Origin: Helicoverpa zea | Lineage: Eukaryota; Arthropoda; Insecta; Lepidoptera; Noctuidae | Direction of reading: 5' to 3' | Length of the DNA: 64,000 nucleotides | NCBI RefSeq assembly: GCF_022581195.2 | Contig: NC_061468.1 | Location: forward strand, 10,868,001-10,932,000 | Shown: positions 36,301 to 46,482 of the stretch, piece after piece | How positions within the stretch are numbered: position 1 is the first letter of the stretch | Layout of the letters: each line of letters starts with the position of its first letter | Made by a program: the position numbers and the translations under genes | The notes under the pieces: model-generated | What the model was told of the DNA's origin: nothing | The model's input: only the letters and a program-made list of their open reading frames with translations | The model's database searches: none

Positions 36301-39300
36301 GCCTCGGCTTCGCACAGGCGCAATGCTCCTCTATTTAATGGATGTTATTAAACATATAAACCTTCCTCTACAATCACTCTCTCTATTAAAAAAACGAAGG
36401 GATATAGGGACAGAGAAAGCGACTTGTTTTATACTATGTAATGATGAAAAACACACTATGCCTTGCCGACTGGTAAATTCCAAATCTGATACACACTTAT
36501 CTTTTTATATTATTACATTTAATATTTTTATTATGATCTCTAAAAACCACGCATGAGTTTCTATTTACAGAATACTGTGTATCTCCAAAAAGCCACACTT
36601 AGTATGAAGTATTTTGCATATATTATATCTTCTATATTTCCTCCACCTTCACTCACACTTATATATCACTTATTATCACTTATATATTACTTATATATAA
36701 GTGATACTTATATTACGTATATTACTTATATTATATTATCACTTATATATTACTTTTTTCACTCTTATATATTGCCTCGTTGGTCTAGCTGTCGCAAGTG
36801 CGACTGCTGAGCACGAGGTCTCGGGTTCGATTCCCGAGTCGGGCCGAAATCGCTTTGTGGGTTTTAGAAGACTTTCACAAAGCAGCCCGGAGCCTGGAAG
36901 CTGGTGATTGATACACCCGTGCATCGGAGAGCACGTAAATGTCGGTCCTGCGCCTGATCTCTCTCCGGTCGTGTCGGATTACCGTCCCATCGGGCTATGA
37001 GAGTTAAGGAATAGTGAGTGCACCTGTGTCTGCGCAAATGCTCGTGCACTATAATATGTCCTGCGTAGTTGGCTAATCTCCTTACATGAGAACAGCCGCC
37101 GTAGTCGATAATCGGCTAGGAGGACATCATCATCATCATCATTTCCTCCACTCAGGTGATATCCATGGCAGTATCCTGGGTGCTGGACCACCAGACGCCA
37201 GACGGTGCGTTCTACGAGGTGACGTGGATGCCCAACAGGAATGATAACTCTACCATCGTCGTGCCCAAGAACAGTACGTTGTATAGAGAGGCATTTGGAC
37301 ATGCGGGATGGAGCGATCCGAGTGCTGTTGAAGTGAGTTTTTATATGTACTTCTTTTGATTGGTTTAAAATTATCGTATAAATGATTATGTTTTACTATA
37401 GTTTTTGTTACTTGTAGTTTTACGTATATAAGGTGGTTTTTTGATCAAATAAATTTAATCCGTATGTTGTATCGGTTCAATTTACAATCATAGAAGAGTT
37501 CTATCCTATGTGATAAATTGATTTTCAAATTAACTTTCGATAGAATTTAAATAATGTTAATATTCTATTGTTTTGATTGTGTAACAGTAAAGGTACTGGT
37601 TAGATTTTTTGTGTATTGTTGCTAATATATAAAACAACTGTATTTTTTTGCCTCCAGGTAAATAATTCTATAATAATGCAACGGAACATCACATTGACTG
37701 CACAAGTCGTCATCACATTGGAAACTGTCAAGAATCTCAAGGATATTGGAGTGCGAGAGGTAAGTCAGTTTTACTGTAATTGAATTGATAAAAAAATATT
37801 GAGTCATTATGTTACTGTATTTATACATTAGGCTGTTTGAGACAATTTTTTATAGATGATTTAGAGGTTTTTTTTATATAGTTCTCGAAGAAAAGTAGGA
37901 AGTTAGGTTTAGCTTATACAAAGTTAATGGTTTTTATTTCATATTCATCAAAAACCTATGATAAAGATATATCATAGGTTTTTACAATACATCAAAACCT
38001 AAGTGCATGGTTCCAAGAAGTGTGTAGGCAGAGGTGAATGTTCAAGAAACGTTACCTATTTTCATTACTATGTATGTCCTCCCTCAGGGTCTGAGTGCTC
38101 GCGTATCATCAGCTCAACAACGCGGCATCCGCTGGTTAGAGCGTCATCTACGCCTGCTGGACGAGTGTGGCTCCCCGTACGCGCTGGCGCTGGTGGCGCA
38201 TGCGCTCACGCACGCCAAGGCGCCCAGCTCCGAGCATGCCTTCCGCCTGCTGAAGCGGAGGCAGAGATACGAAGGTACGTAGCTTTCTCTGACTTCGAAG
38301 TCACCAAAATACTGTTCCCGTTGAATAATAGTTACATATACAATTTCAATTACAAAAAAACCTAAAATTTTAAAAAGTTTAGGCGACACAACGATTTCTT
38401 GATTTCAAATAAGATTCAAAATAACGCATTTGATGCGATGAGACGAAAATACCCATGATGCAAATCCAAACTGTCTCATAGTACAAGCATATTTTAAACC
38501 CCCAACGAATAAACAACGAGATGTAATAAGTTACACATATCTGTGTATATGTTACTCCCAAATGGGTGCAAGTAAATTAAAATACAACCCAATCCCCAGG
38601 TGGTCTCAGCTACTGGGGTCAAGAACCAGTGCCTCAACCCCCGTACAAGATGGAGAACCAGAAGCCGTTCCTCCTCCCGCGGCTGCCGTACAAGTACGAC
38701 TCGAACAACATCGCGGCCACTGCGTACGCGCTACTCGCCTGCATGGACCATCAGGATAATAACGAGCCTATCGTCATGTGGCTCAACTCGCAGCGCCTGC
38801 AGGATGGCGGATGGGCTTCCACGCAGGTATGTGATTTAGACAGGTTTTTTCCTCCCGACCCCACAGGTGGTCTCAGCTCCTGGCGTAAATAGTATGTTTT
38901 TGTTAGATTTGTATTATCATTTACTTATTTTATGATATGTTCTTGATTTCATTGTCACATAAGTTTCGAATTCAATTTACGCAGATAAGATGATATTGAT
39001 CTAAAAGTACACAGGTTTATCGATGTGGTTGTTGATGTGTTTTATTGTGCGAAACTGTTTAAAATCAGAAAAAGGTCCAATTTCGAGATATTTTTACTCA
39101 ACTATGTATTTATAAAGTTTTTTTATAGAGTATTTTATAACTGAGTCATTTATCACATTTAAACGCATTCCTAAAATGAAATGTGGTTAGCAGAGAAAAC
39201 ACTGGAGATGGTTATAGTGGACTGTCTCATGGTGCTTGCGTTCGATCGGTACCGCAGACATTGACGCAGTAATTTTTGTCAACTGACGCGATGCGCTCGC

Positions 39301-42300
39301 TGTCCTCACGCTGGTCTTTGGCCGCGTTCCTTTTCACATTAGCATCGGCTAAAGATGTTTTTAAAGTTTACCGATATATCACCAAATACCCTTTACATTT
39401 CCCCAGGACACATACATAGCTCTCCGAGCTCTGATCGAGTACACGAACCGCAAGCGTCTGCGCGACGTGTCGTCGCTGTCGGTGGCGGTGGACGCCGTGG
39501 CGCTGGCGGGCGACACGCGGACGCTGCACGTGCGGAACGACAACCTTGCCGTCATGCAGTTTGTGGACGTGAGTATATACATACATACAGATACTATCAC
39601 CACAGTCACAAACATCAGTGGGGCCAAGCAGGGCCGAAGCCTGCCGGGGCTGCAGGATTGTTCGAAAGAGTTACCGCGGCCCTGGTACGTGATGATATTC
39701 TCCTAGCCGATTATCGGCTACGGCGGCTGTTGTCGTGTAAAGAGCTTAGCCAATTGCGCAGGACATATTATAGTGCACAAGCTCACTATTCCTTCACTCT
39801 CATAGCCTTATAGGACGGCAATCCAACACGACCGGAGAGAGAGATCACATGCAGGACTGACATTTACGTGCTATTTTGCGAAATCACTGTGGGATACACA
39901 CGTACACGTAGACACTAGCGCCACAGTCACGGTGAACGAATATATCTAGTGATGCAACAAGCCATAACTATAGCATAGGTATCGCCCCCCGCTCCCCGCG
40001 AGCCGTCACCGAGTGTCGAGTTAGATTATTTCAAAGACCTGGAGTCCGCGATCCGCTCTGTTAGCGACACCACGCGTACCACGACCCTCACAGACCCACT
40101 GTTTTTACATCTTAACCTCTTGTATGCCGGGTGCGCAGATCTACGCAGGCACAATTGATTTTCTGTTGATTTCTATGTAGCGGCATTAAGGCAGTTATAC
40201 TGTTTTTCGTTCCCCAGATCCCTTCAGCGTGGGGCACAGTGAAGGTAACGGCCCGCGGCGCCGGCTACGCCATCCTGCAGCTGTCGGTGCAGTACAACGT
40301 GGACACGCCGCGCTTCCAGACGCCGCCGCCCGCGCGCTGCTTCTCGCTGCTCGCCTCGCACCACTACTACGGCAGGAACCAGTCGCACATACACGTGCAG
40401 GCCTGTGCCAGGTACACACAACTACTATGCGGTGAATCAAACCATTGCCTATGTCAGAGTTCTGAAGCCAGGAGACGACGACATATACATAAGCGCGGCC
40501 TTTTATACTAGGAGTGCGGTGACCACCACCGGTCCGACTACGAACGACAGGCTGTTGTCCACGGTGCATTCGCATCCCACGCACGCTCCAAAGTGATACT
40601 AATGTAGCTGCAAGACACTAAGACATCCGGACATATCCAGGCCGCGACGGCGGCCGCTCGTCTAGTCTGGCGCGCAAAGCCCGTCATATTTATACGTCGC
40701 GCTCGCGCATCTCTTGCTAGTGAACATATCCGCGCTTCACGCTACTCCCGTACAGTTTTTTTTTTTAAATATGCCTACATTTGAGTTTTAAGATTCCACT
40801 TTTCTGCAACTCTGGAATTTTATTTTATACACGCCTATCAGTGCTATACTCATATAATCGAATGATATCATCATCTTGGGTCTTGGGTCGGCTTTCACCC
40901 TTCAACTATTTTGGGTCGGCTTTCAATCTTAACAAAATAAAGCTGAGGAAACATTTCCAAATATCCTGCAGCCCCGTCTGGGTTTTTAAAGTTGCAAAGG
41001 TCCTGGTCCTGAATCTTAAAACATCATGAGGACGTCATTTTCATACACCAAAAACAGACATACCCCCGCACTCAGTCTTAATGGTTACTCGAGTCATTCC
41101 TTAATAAACTATTTCATTGACTTTGCGCCACTAAGGAATAACGGGGGTTAAAGCCAAAAGCCGTCCTATAACTTCAATCTATACATATTCCTTCAGCTGG
41201 ACAATGCTAGAAGAGTCTCCTCGCTCGGGCATGGCGGTGCTGGAGGTGGGAGTGCCGACAGGCTACATGCTGCAGCAGCAGCGGCTGGACGCGTACGTGC
41301 TGTCGCGGCGCGTGCCCACGCTGCAGCGAGCCAAGTATACACCCACCAAAGTGCTCTTCTACTTCGACTATGTAAGTTATCCACGATAAACTTCATCAAC
41401 CCATCCCTAATGCTCGTCTTTTTTTAACGACGTCATAAATCATCTAAGGTTTCCTCCCGCTGGGGTTAGCAGCGGTGAGGGAGTGTCAGACTCTTACTGA
41501 CTAAACACCGTCGTGTTCCGTTGTAGGCCTCTTATGTACTTGGGCCGCGATAACTCTTTCGAGCAATCCCGCAGCCCCGAAATACCCTGATGCTCGTCTT
41601 GGAAAGCGAAAGCGAGAGAGTACATAGGAGTGGTACATATTCGAGTTTATACATGCTGTACATAAGGGATTACGTAAGAGAGAACATAAGGATTACAAAG
41701 AGGGATTACATAAGAGACTTCATTAGGCAGTGAACAGAGGATACATAAGGGTGACAAGGTGCCGTCGTACCTTGGCTAGTGCGAGTTTAGTCGATTAGCA
41801 GTGCAGTGGTCAATTTTGTTCTTGACAAAACTACTATGCCGTCAATCATACGCCCTATACGCTTCTTCTAGGATAAAACATTCTTAATACTCGTTTCACA
41901 GTTATCTGAAGAGCAGACCTGCGTGAACTTCACGATCGAGCGCTGGTTCCCCGTCGCTAACATGTCCAGATATCTACCGATGCGCGTTTACGATTACTAC
42001 GCTCCCGGTAAGTACATATTTCGACTAAACCTAGTTAACTCTTCGCTTCCCATAGTGATTGTTTTTTTTGAAAGATTAGGCAAGATTGTTGTTCACCTAC
42101 ATTTTGACAGTAACTATGTAAAGTATTAGGCAAGCTAAAAATATGCAATCCTACTGAGAACTTCCGAATGGGAAAATTTTTTGACATTATGTCTGATGCG
42201 TGAATCAAATCCAGCTACTAGTGCTCAGCAATGTCTTTCACAGCTACCAGAAAAATAAGGCAGTCCAGTACTACCATTGGAACATATCTCAATCATAGCA

Positions 42301-42530
42301 TAACTATCATATTTTTGTCCACAGAACGCTTCAACGAAAGCATCTTCGACGCTCTTCCAACATACCTCCTCAACATTTGTGAAGTATGTGGCTCTTCCCA
42401 ATGTCCATACTGCGCGATATACAACAACGCATTACGTACCGCCCTCGCCACTCCTCTTTTACTTGTGGCAGTCATTGTGACACTCACGCGGTACTTGCGA
42501 CCCTACCATGACTTGTATGGAATCTCATAA
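18353..42530 (+). CDS. Mcr: Mcr: thioester-less macroglobulin complement-related protein, membrane-anchored
   Basis: 32 coding exons join with matching phase to 1868 codons plus stop: 18353-18795, 19058-19238, 19628-19799, 20161-20273, 23234-23374, 23683-23908, 25025-25254, 25678-25842, 26176-26400, 26867-27044, 27751-27926, 28278-28388, 28940-29080, 30988-31137, 31563-31702, 32158-32321, 32825-32976, 33638-33715, 34015-34191, 34515-34697, 35088-35324, 35474-35658, 36144-36246, 37156-37332, 37658-37759, 38088-38274, 38600-38826, 39407-39568, 40218-40411, 41197-41371, 41902-42007, 42325-42530. Residues 1-20 are a signal peptide; ~21-140 a Tyr/Asp/Asn repeat tract; then macroglobulin domains ([37 protein letters not shown]). 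An LDLa module is at ~950-986. The thioester site reads D-S-A-E-Q-N-M (1262-1268) instead of GCGEQNM, so no thioester can form. A hydrophobic segment (~1838-1857) ends the protein. In Drosophila, Mcr is a thioester-less TEP with LDLa that builds septate junctions; length there is about 1760. Alternative: another TEP, disfavoured by LDLa plus lost cysteine. Confidence 0.95.
18430..18690 (+). repeat. coding repeat: degenerate YDPNR heptads in Mcr exon 1
   Basis: In-frame low-complexity tract of Mcr right after the signal peptide. It includes [20 protein letters not shown] and [17 protein letters not shown], a 5- to 8-residue unit repeated about seven times. It should be disordered and hydrophilic. 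Repeats at the DNA level (CAATATGAYCC) point to slippage growth. Confidence 0.75.
21016..22404. mobile_element. hAT-like non-autonomous element, copy 1 (1389 bp)
   Basis: Ends are CAGTGGCGAGGCG.. and ..CCTTCGCCACTG, flanked by a perfect 8-bp duplication GTGGTAAC (21008-21015 and 22405-22412). CAG-TGGCG ends with 8-bp duplications are typical of the hAT superfamily. No transposase is visible; the longest frames (62-76 codons) look random. A central GC-rich block (~21250-21440) holds a consensus CRE (TGACGTCA) and CCAAT. Near the right end are runs of C and T. It lies in the Mcr intron between exons 20161-20273 and 23234-23374. Confidence 0.85.
22686..22885 (+). mobile_element. Helitron-like element (200 bp)
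   Basis: It starts TCTATACTAATATTATAATG and ends AACGGCTAG, preceded by A and followed by T, as expected for Helitron insertion. A GC-rich palindromic stretch (accgcgggaaaacgg) precedes the end. Intronic in Mcr, non-coding. Confidence 0.75.
23925..24092 (+). repeat. SINE-like fragment between exon 6 and its copies
   Basis: It contains AACTATGTTAGGGTCGGCTT, then CCAGTCTAACYGGATKCAGC and CTGACCTCCTCAACCCAGTT. This is a common lepidopteran retroelement piece (from memory). It recurs at about 24290-24457 within the tandem unit and, more diverged, near 40885-40960. It joins directly to exon sequence at 24093. Confidence 0.65.
24069..24273 (+). other. Mcr exon 6 duplicate, copy B (possible alternative exon)
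   Basis: From 24093 the sequence repeats the last 181 bp of exon 6 (23728-23908) with five differences by eye, all synonymous, and the donor AG|GTGAGTT is kept. The 5' part of exon 6 and its acceptor are missing. Instead a SINE-like fragment supplies CTCCTCAACCCAG|, after which the frame is open ([17 protein letters not shown]). Used from 24069 the exon is 205 nt, phase 0 to 1, the same as exon 6. It could replace exon 6 but not be added after it without a frameshift. Confidence 0.6.
24434..24638 (+). other. Mcr exon 6 duplicate, copy C (possible alternative exon)
   Basis: A third copy, one 365-bp period after copy B, with donor AG|GTGCGTT. It has the same SINE-derived acceptor candidate and 205-nt length. 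It is more diverged: about eight synonymous and seven replacement changes from exon 6 (for example [25 protein letters not shown]), but no stop or frameshift. It shares some synonymous changes with copy B, so B and C have a common history. Confidence 0.55.
27953..28225 (-). pseudogene. LINE ORF1 fragment in Mcr intron
   Basis: The minus strand translates without stops to a gag-like fragment including [20 protein letters not shown] and [20 protein letters not shown]. This resembles the C-terminal part of ORF1 proteins of non-LTR retrotransposons. It has no start of its own, sits between Mcr exons 11 and 12, and is opposite in strand. A sister fragment is at 35819-35951. Confidence 0.6.
29203..30601. 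mobile_element. hAT-like non-autonomous element, copy 2 (1399 bp)
   Basis: Same element as 21016-22404, in the same orientation, differing by scattered substitutions and small indels. It is flanked by its own 8-bp duplication GTAGTTAG (29195-29202 and 30602-30609). It lies in the Mcr intron between exons 28940-29080 and 30988-31137. Different duplications prove independent insertion rather than segmental duplication of Mcr. Confidence 0.87.
32197..32321 (+). other. LDL-receptor class A module of Mcr (exon 16)
   Basis: Six cysteines in the LDLa pattern: [23 protein letters not shown], then PDHTDESN and a final Cys completed from the next exon. The calcium-binding acidic residues DG..D..D..DE are present. 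It falls near residues 950-986, in the bait-like region between macroglobulin domains. This module distinguishes Mcr from other insect TEPs. Confidence 0.9.
33033..33398 (+). mobile_element. tRNA-headed SINE, copy 1
   Basis: The head resembles a tRNA with box A-like TGATCTAGTGGTCGCAAG and box B GGTTCGATTCC. A family body follows (CGCTTTGTGGGTTTTCTT, GCATTGGAGAGCACGTAAAT, AATAGTGAGTGCACCTGTGT) and an ATT-repeat tail. It aligns along its length with 36774-37143. It lies in the Mcr intron between exons 17 and 18. Confidence 0.8.
35474..35658 (+). other. degenerate thioester site of Mcr (exon 22)
   Basis: The exon opens [10 protein letters not shown] where active TEPs, C3 and alpha-2-macroglobulin have G-C-G-E-Q-N-M. 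The preceding exon ends LLHLPM, matching the usual approach to the site. The Gln is kept, but the Cys that forms the internal thioester is Ser. The splice junction falls exactly before the motif. Confidence 0.9.
35705..35951 (-). pseudogene. LINE-related fragment with ORF1 C-terminus
   Basis: 35819-35951 on the minus strand encodes [20 protein letters not shown], then [11 protein letters not shown], close to the fragment at 27953-28225. 35705-35818 matches the repeat block at 4515-4635. Together they define a piece of one LINE family inserted between Mcr exons 22 and 23. Confidence 0.6.
36291..36444 (-). mobile_element. Helitron-like element, second subfamily, reverse orientation
   Basis: On the minus strand it ends GGGTCGCTAG followed by T. 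It shares CTAGCGACCCG, the AAAAAACGA..GAGAAAGCGACTTG order and ATACTAT near the 5' end with 54353-54520. Intronic in Mcr. Confidence 0.5.
36637..36770. repeat. microsatellite-like (CACTTATAT)n tract
   Basis: Irregular repeats of TATATCACTTAT and TTACTTATAT, partly palindromic (ATATATAAGTGATACTTATA). It directly precedes the SINE head at 36774. Confidence 0.7.
36774..37143 (+). mobile_element. tRNA-headed SINE, copy 2, abutting Mcr exon 24
   Basis: Same family and orientation as 33033-33398: tRNA-like head with GGTTCGATTCC, shared body, and (ATC)n tail. The tail ends about 12 bp before exon 24 (37156), leaving only CCTCCACTCAG as the private acceptor. The branch point of this intron must therefore lie in SINE sequence or in the tail. 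Confidence 0.82.
39617..39692 (-). repeat. short dispersed repeat fragment
   Basis: The minus strand reads GGGCCGCGGTAACTCTTTCG, then AACAATCCTGCAGCCCCGGC. This matches plus-strand 41547-41590, so it is the same repeat family inserted in opposite orientations in two Mcr introns. Confidence 0.5.
39693..39872 (-). mobile_element. SINE copy 3, reverse and 5'-truncated
   Basis: Read on the minus strand it follows the body of the two SINEs above, from AGCACGTAAATGTC to AACAGCCGCCGTAGCCGATA and a short GAT-like tail. The tRNA-like head is missing. Intronic in Mcr after exon 28. Confidence 0.7.
40412..40765 (+). other. unassigned GC-rich segment after Mcr exon 29
   Basis: Starts at the exon 29 donor (GCCAG|GTACAC). 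One frame stays open to 40596 ([20 protein letters not shown]) and the next 150 bp are CpG-rich (GACGGCGGCCGCTCG). I do not recognise the product. It may be transposon-derived. If the intron were retained, the Mcr frame itself would end after 33 extra codons at 40511, removing the C-terminal membrane segment. Confidence 0.3.
40880..41590 (+). repeat. dispersed retroelement fragments flanking Mcr exon 30
   Basis: 40880-40960 contains two GGGTCGGCTTTCA phrases like the SINE-like fragment at 23925-24092. 41440-41590 carries CCTCCCGCTGGGGTTAGCAG, then GAGGGAGTGTCAGACTCTTA, another common lepidopteran repeat (from memory). Exon 30 (41197-41371) lies between them and is intact. Confidence 0.5.
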
Positions 42531-44886
42531 GTATGTATGTAAGGAAATGTGAACATTTAATACCAAAAGTTTGTGACTTATTTACAGAATGACTTGTTAA
42601 GAATATTTCAGTGTTTATATTGCAGGTTCTTTATAAGAATAATATTTCAATGTGAAGTCAAGTTCTCAATAATCTATGAGTCAATCTGTAAATAAGCCAT
42701 TTTATGATTGCAAGTAACTATCTATAGTTATGTAGATAGTATGTATCTGATTCTCATGAACAGCTAAAAACTGATATTTTTTTTATATGTTTTTTTTTTA
42801 ATATTTAAATGTATTTATTGATAAAAGGGTTATGTAATAATGACCGATGTCATTCATCCCAGTATTCATTGGCTATAGTTGATTTAATCAAAACAGTTAT
42901 TTTCTATATTATACAGAATTTATGTTTATTTTATATACCATATTTGGTGAGGTCTTCAAAGTAATGAAATACTTTATCAACCCAATCGTGATTGAATCAG
43001 AAAATGATAGATCTTTCATGGTCCGATTTTCAGATAAGTTTTCTGGCTATTGAAAAATCGGCCTTTAATGTTTTGTACAGCTGTAAGCTTTTGTTTAAAT
43101 ATCTATGATTCACTGTCTAGTGTCATAGTGAATTGCAGCTAATTATGAATCTTACTAACCACCGTTTAGCAATTAGTGAATGAAGACAGAACTAACATTT
43201 ACAAAGACATTTAAACTAACCTGCTTGAAATCTAAGAACTGCCTCATAGTTAATGAAGGAAAACCTGCTGAATTTTTACATTTTATACAAGGAAAAACAA
43301 ATAATTACTCTATTTCCTTTGCAGCTATTGATATATGTATTTGTAAGATTCGTTACCAATAGGTCCAATTCTCAATCCTTAGCTAAATCACTGAGTTTGT
43401 CATTCGCCTCAATCATTGATGAAATTGATAGATAAATTACACAGAAAGTTAAGTTAGGCCTTCAATTCGAAGAGTAAATAATTCTGTTTGCCAAACAGTA
43501 GAAATTACAATTTGAACCAATTGACACGGATGCCTCAGTTTGATAATTTTCGATCTCCTTCAATATATTTCTGCCTGACGTGCCGATTATAAACATTTGG
43601 TATCCCGCCCATTCCGTGACGTATCTTTTAGGGGACTCCTCAACCACGATTCCTTTTCCATTCCAATATTTAGTGTTAGTTAGATGTGTTCATCTCGTAG
43701 TTTAAGAATTAATCTAGGCGTCAGTTGCGTTGTTGCCTTAGAGAAAAATTATAATTCTTTAACTACGTCGTTAAGTTATCACACATTCAATGTAGCAACG
43801 CAATTCACGTCTAAATTCGACAAATCCACTTTTTTTACTGTACACATAAAACATTTTTATTGTATGATTTAGCTAAATCATGTTGTAATGTTGTTTATAT
43901 TTTCGCCCAAGGACAATCCATTTATATAGCGTTAATTAACTCATAGTAAGAGTTATTGGTGACATAATGAAATCTCAATGTTGCTTGCATTCCCGGGTGC
44001 TGACAGCATTTTTAATCTACTTTTATTTTATTTCTATTCTATTATTTTACCTGATTTTAGTTTTATATCTTGTACAAACTAACCCATAATCTATAGATCG
44101 AATATACCTTACATATCGATATCTACAACTAATTTGGATCAATTGGAAAGAGAGAAAATTTTGTGATGATTAAATAGCATAAAATGCGTCCTTGCCTTGA
44201 TTCGAATATTTTTATAGGAAGGCAACATGCAAGAATTGTATGTAAATATTGTAGTTTAAGTCTTTATAGTATTTGAAAAGAATTATTTTATGGTGTGCAG
44301 TAGGTAATGTAATGCCATCTGATATGAATTAAATCTCAGGTGTTGAATAGGTGGTATGTAATTGATAACTACTGTACATTATTTACAATTAATTGATCAA
44401 GCAATAAAATATCAAAAATGACAATCGTAATGCCTTATTGATAAGGACAATATTAAAATTTATTTGAAATAGTAATTGTAATGGAAAATATACTTTGATT
44501 TGTAATTATATGGATTAATTAATGATTAGAATAAGTTTTGTATAATTGTGGTAGCTGAGAGTACCTATTTAGTTCTATGTATTACAGTGCCACATTCATC
44601 ACGTATATTCAATAAATTAGATATTTGACATTGTGTACAAAAATGTCCCGTCCAAAATTATAACAGAGGAAAAAATATAATATATTAAATAATTAATATT
44701 GTGAATCTCATGTCTGGATGTCAATGTGAGCATGTTACTTAAGTAGTTTCCGTCCAAATTACCAATGACTGATTTTATACTTTATGTATTTGTGTGTAAT
44801 ATCTTCCTAAGTTGTTACAAAGCTTCTCTGTAGTGTAGGAGAGTGGTTTATTGTCATAGATTTATTTCCAAATAAAATCTAATAAA
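42531..44886 (+). terminator. Mcr 3' untranslated region and poly(A) signals
   Basis: AT-rich, no coding exon. Overlapping poly(A) signals AATAAAATCTAATAAAAATG at 44871-44890 are followed by a GT-rich stretch (TGTCATGTGTTTTCC), a good mRNA end about 2.3 kb after the stop. An earlier end cannot be excluded. No repeat recognised. Confidence 0.5.
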
Positions 44887-45173
44887 AATGTCATGTGTTT
44901 TCCTTATGTACCCAATACCATAGTGTTTAAGAAGATTCTTATATGATAATTTTAACATTGTGGCCTGATAAGATAGGAGATAAACAATTTGACACCAAAA
45001 AAATATCTAGTAGAAATCATCTATTCTCCTTTTCTAACATTGCAAAATTGGAATTATTGTGTAAATATTGAACTCAATAGCTCCACAGTGACAAAAGCAT
45101 TCCATCACTCTAAAACAATGAGTAGGTAGGAATACATATTTACAAACACAGTTCATTTATCAATTTATTTAAT

Positions 45174-45179
45174 TTTTAC
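45174..45179 (-). terminator. EMC7 poly(A) signal
   Basis: Minus-strand AATAAA, 68 bp past the EMC7 stop. The Mcr and EMC7 3' ends therefore converge within about 300 bp. Confidence 0.5.
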
Positions 45180-45246
45180 ATCACTATACATATCAATAAA
45201 CTTATTGACCATAAATACTTATCAATAATATTGAACTAGAATAATG

Positions 45247-45924
45247 CTACTGCCTTTTCTTTATTTGTTTGGCTTTAGAAGTTGAAGAAGCCTTGGCCGC
45301 AGCACCACCACTGAACAATGAAGTGAACATCTCTGACATTTCAGGCATCTCCGACATCTTTGCTAAGTTGCTTATTTGCTTCAAGTCCTCCTTGGTCTCA
45401 GGGTCATTCATCATTTTAGGTAAAATCATGATGAACAGCAGTGGCAGCACCATCATAATAACCATAGGGTTGAACAGGAAGTCAGTCAATCGCCATTGCT
45501 CTCTAACTTGGAAATACCTGAATTTTGACAAAGCTTTGAGTCTCAGTGGGTAAGGCACTTGGATAACCTGTGATGTTTGTATGTAGTTAACTTTCCTGGC
45601 TCTGTACTTCCCCTTAGAGTTGATCTCTACTCTGATTGGTTCGTATATGTAGTCAGGGTGCAAGATTTCAACAACGTATGAGCCCGATGGCACATTGTGT
45701 ATGACGAATGAGCCATCATCTCTTATGAAGCCAATGTATTCGCCACCATTTACATGGATACGTGTATCAACTTGCCAAGGCCCTAGGTCTTGTTCTTCTG
45801 GTGGAAATACTTTTCCTTCAATAGAATATCTGCCGTTGCCAACATCTTCTTCAGGAAGATTGATAGCAGATTGTACATAGGAAAATATACATACTGTAAA
45901 AAGTAATGAAGTTAGTTGCTTCAT
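45247..45924 (-). CDS. EMC7: EMC7: ER membrane protein complex subunit 7
   Basis: A single coding exon of 225 residues; the human protein is 242. A cleavable signal peptide (MKQLTSLLFTVCIFSYVQS) is followed by a lumenal beta-sandwich (YSIEGKVFPPEE, IRDDGSFVIHNVPSGSYVVE, HPDYIYEPIRVEI), a C-terminal membrane helix (FNPMVIMMVLPLLFIMILP) and a cytosolic Met-rich tail ending KAKQIKKRQ. EMC7 is a structural subunit of the EMC, which inserts membrane proteins in the ER. The frame extends 12 codons upstream to an ATG at 45960, but the start at 45924 puts the signal peptide at the N-terminus, so I chose it. Divergent from the adaptor gene to the right. Lack of introns is notable beside its intron-rich neighbours, yet the frame is clean and it looks functional. 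Confidence 0.95.
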   Translation of the reverse strand: MKQLTSLLFTVCIFSYVQSAINLPEEDVGNGRYSIEGKVFPPEEQDLGPWQVDTRIHVNGGEYIGFIRDDGSFVIHNVPSGSYVVEILHPDYIYEPIRVEINSKGKYRARKVNYIQTSQVIQVPYPLRLKALSKFRYFQVREQWRLTDFLFNPMVIMMVLPLLFIMILPKMMNDPETKEDLKQISNLAKMSEMPEMSEMFTSLFSGGAAAKASSTSKAKQIKKRQ

Positions 45925-46482
45925 TTTATATGGTTCTGATTTCTGTGTAGTAGATATCACTGGTGTTCTTGGATTTTAATTTAATTCCGCACAAATTAAA
46001 CAGTCACGATCGATTTCAACGCACAAAATAATCTCGTCGGAATATTGGAATGGAAGACTTTGACAGTTGACACAATTGACATAATGACATGACAAATCAT
46101 TATCATTGTCAAAATAACAGAGTTTTTAAAAGCTGAGAACTCTGGGCGCTTTGATAAGAAGTGGCTTCAAACAAAATATTCCCGTATAAATTTAAAGCAC
46201 ACAAAGTTTTCTAAATTCTTGCTTATATTTGCTTTAAAAAACTTTTAGATTTTTTCTTCTATCAAAGAGCGTGAGGTGTATTACCATAAACTAAGCCATC
46301 TTGTCGGGAAAAACCGGTTTTAAAATATCGATTTTAAATAAACGACCAATCCCTATTTTTGTTGTTTGTCTATGATTTTTTGTAAACAATATTGTTTGAT
46401 TGAACATGTGCATCTCGTGTTTATTATTTAAGTTTATTTAAATTAGACATGTTTTTTACATTGTAAAAACGGAAAACTCGCA
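45925..46482. promoter_or_regulatory. shared divergent promoter region of EMC7 and the PH-PTB adaptor
   Basis: 558 bp separate the two start codons, with no coding sequence or recognised repeat. Each gene's 5' UTR and start site must lie here unless distant untranslated exons exist. No TATA box is obvious at a convincing spacing. Confidence 0.5.

Noticed and set aside
45269..45553. Plus-strand 94-codon frame
   Set aside because: Antisense of EMC7.
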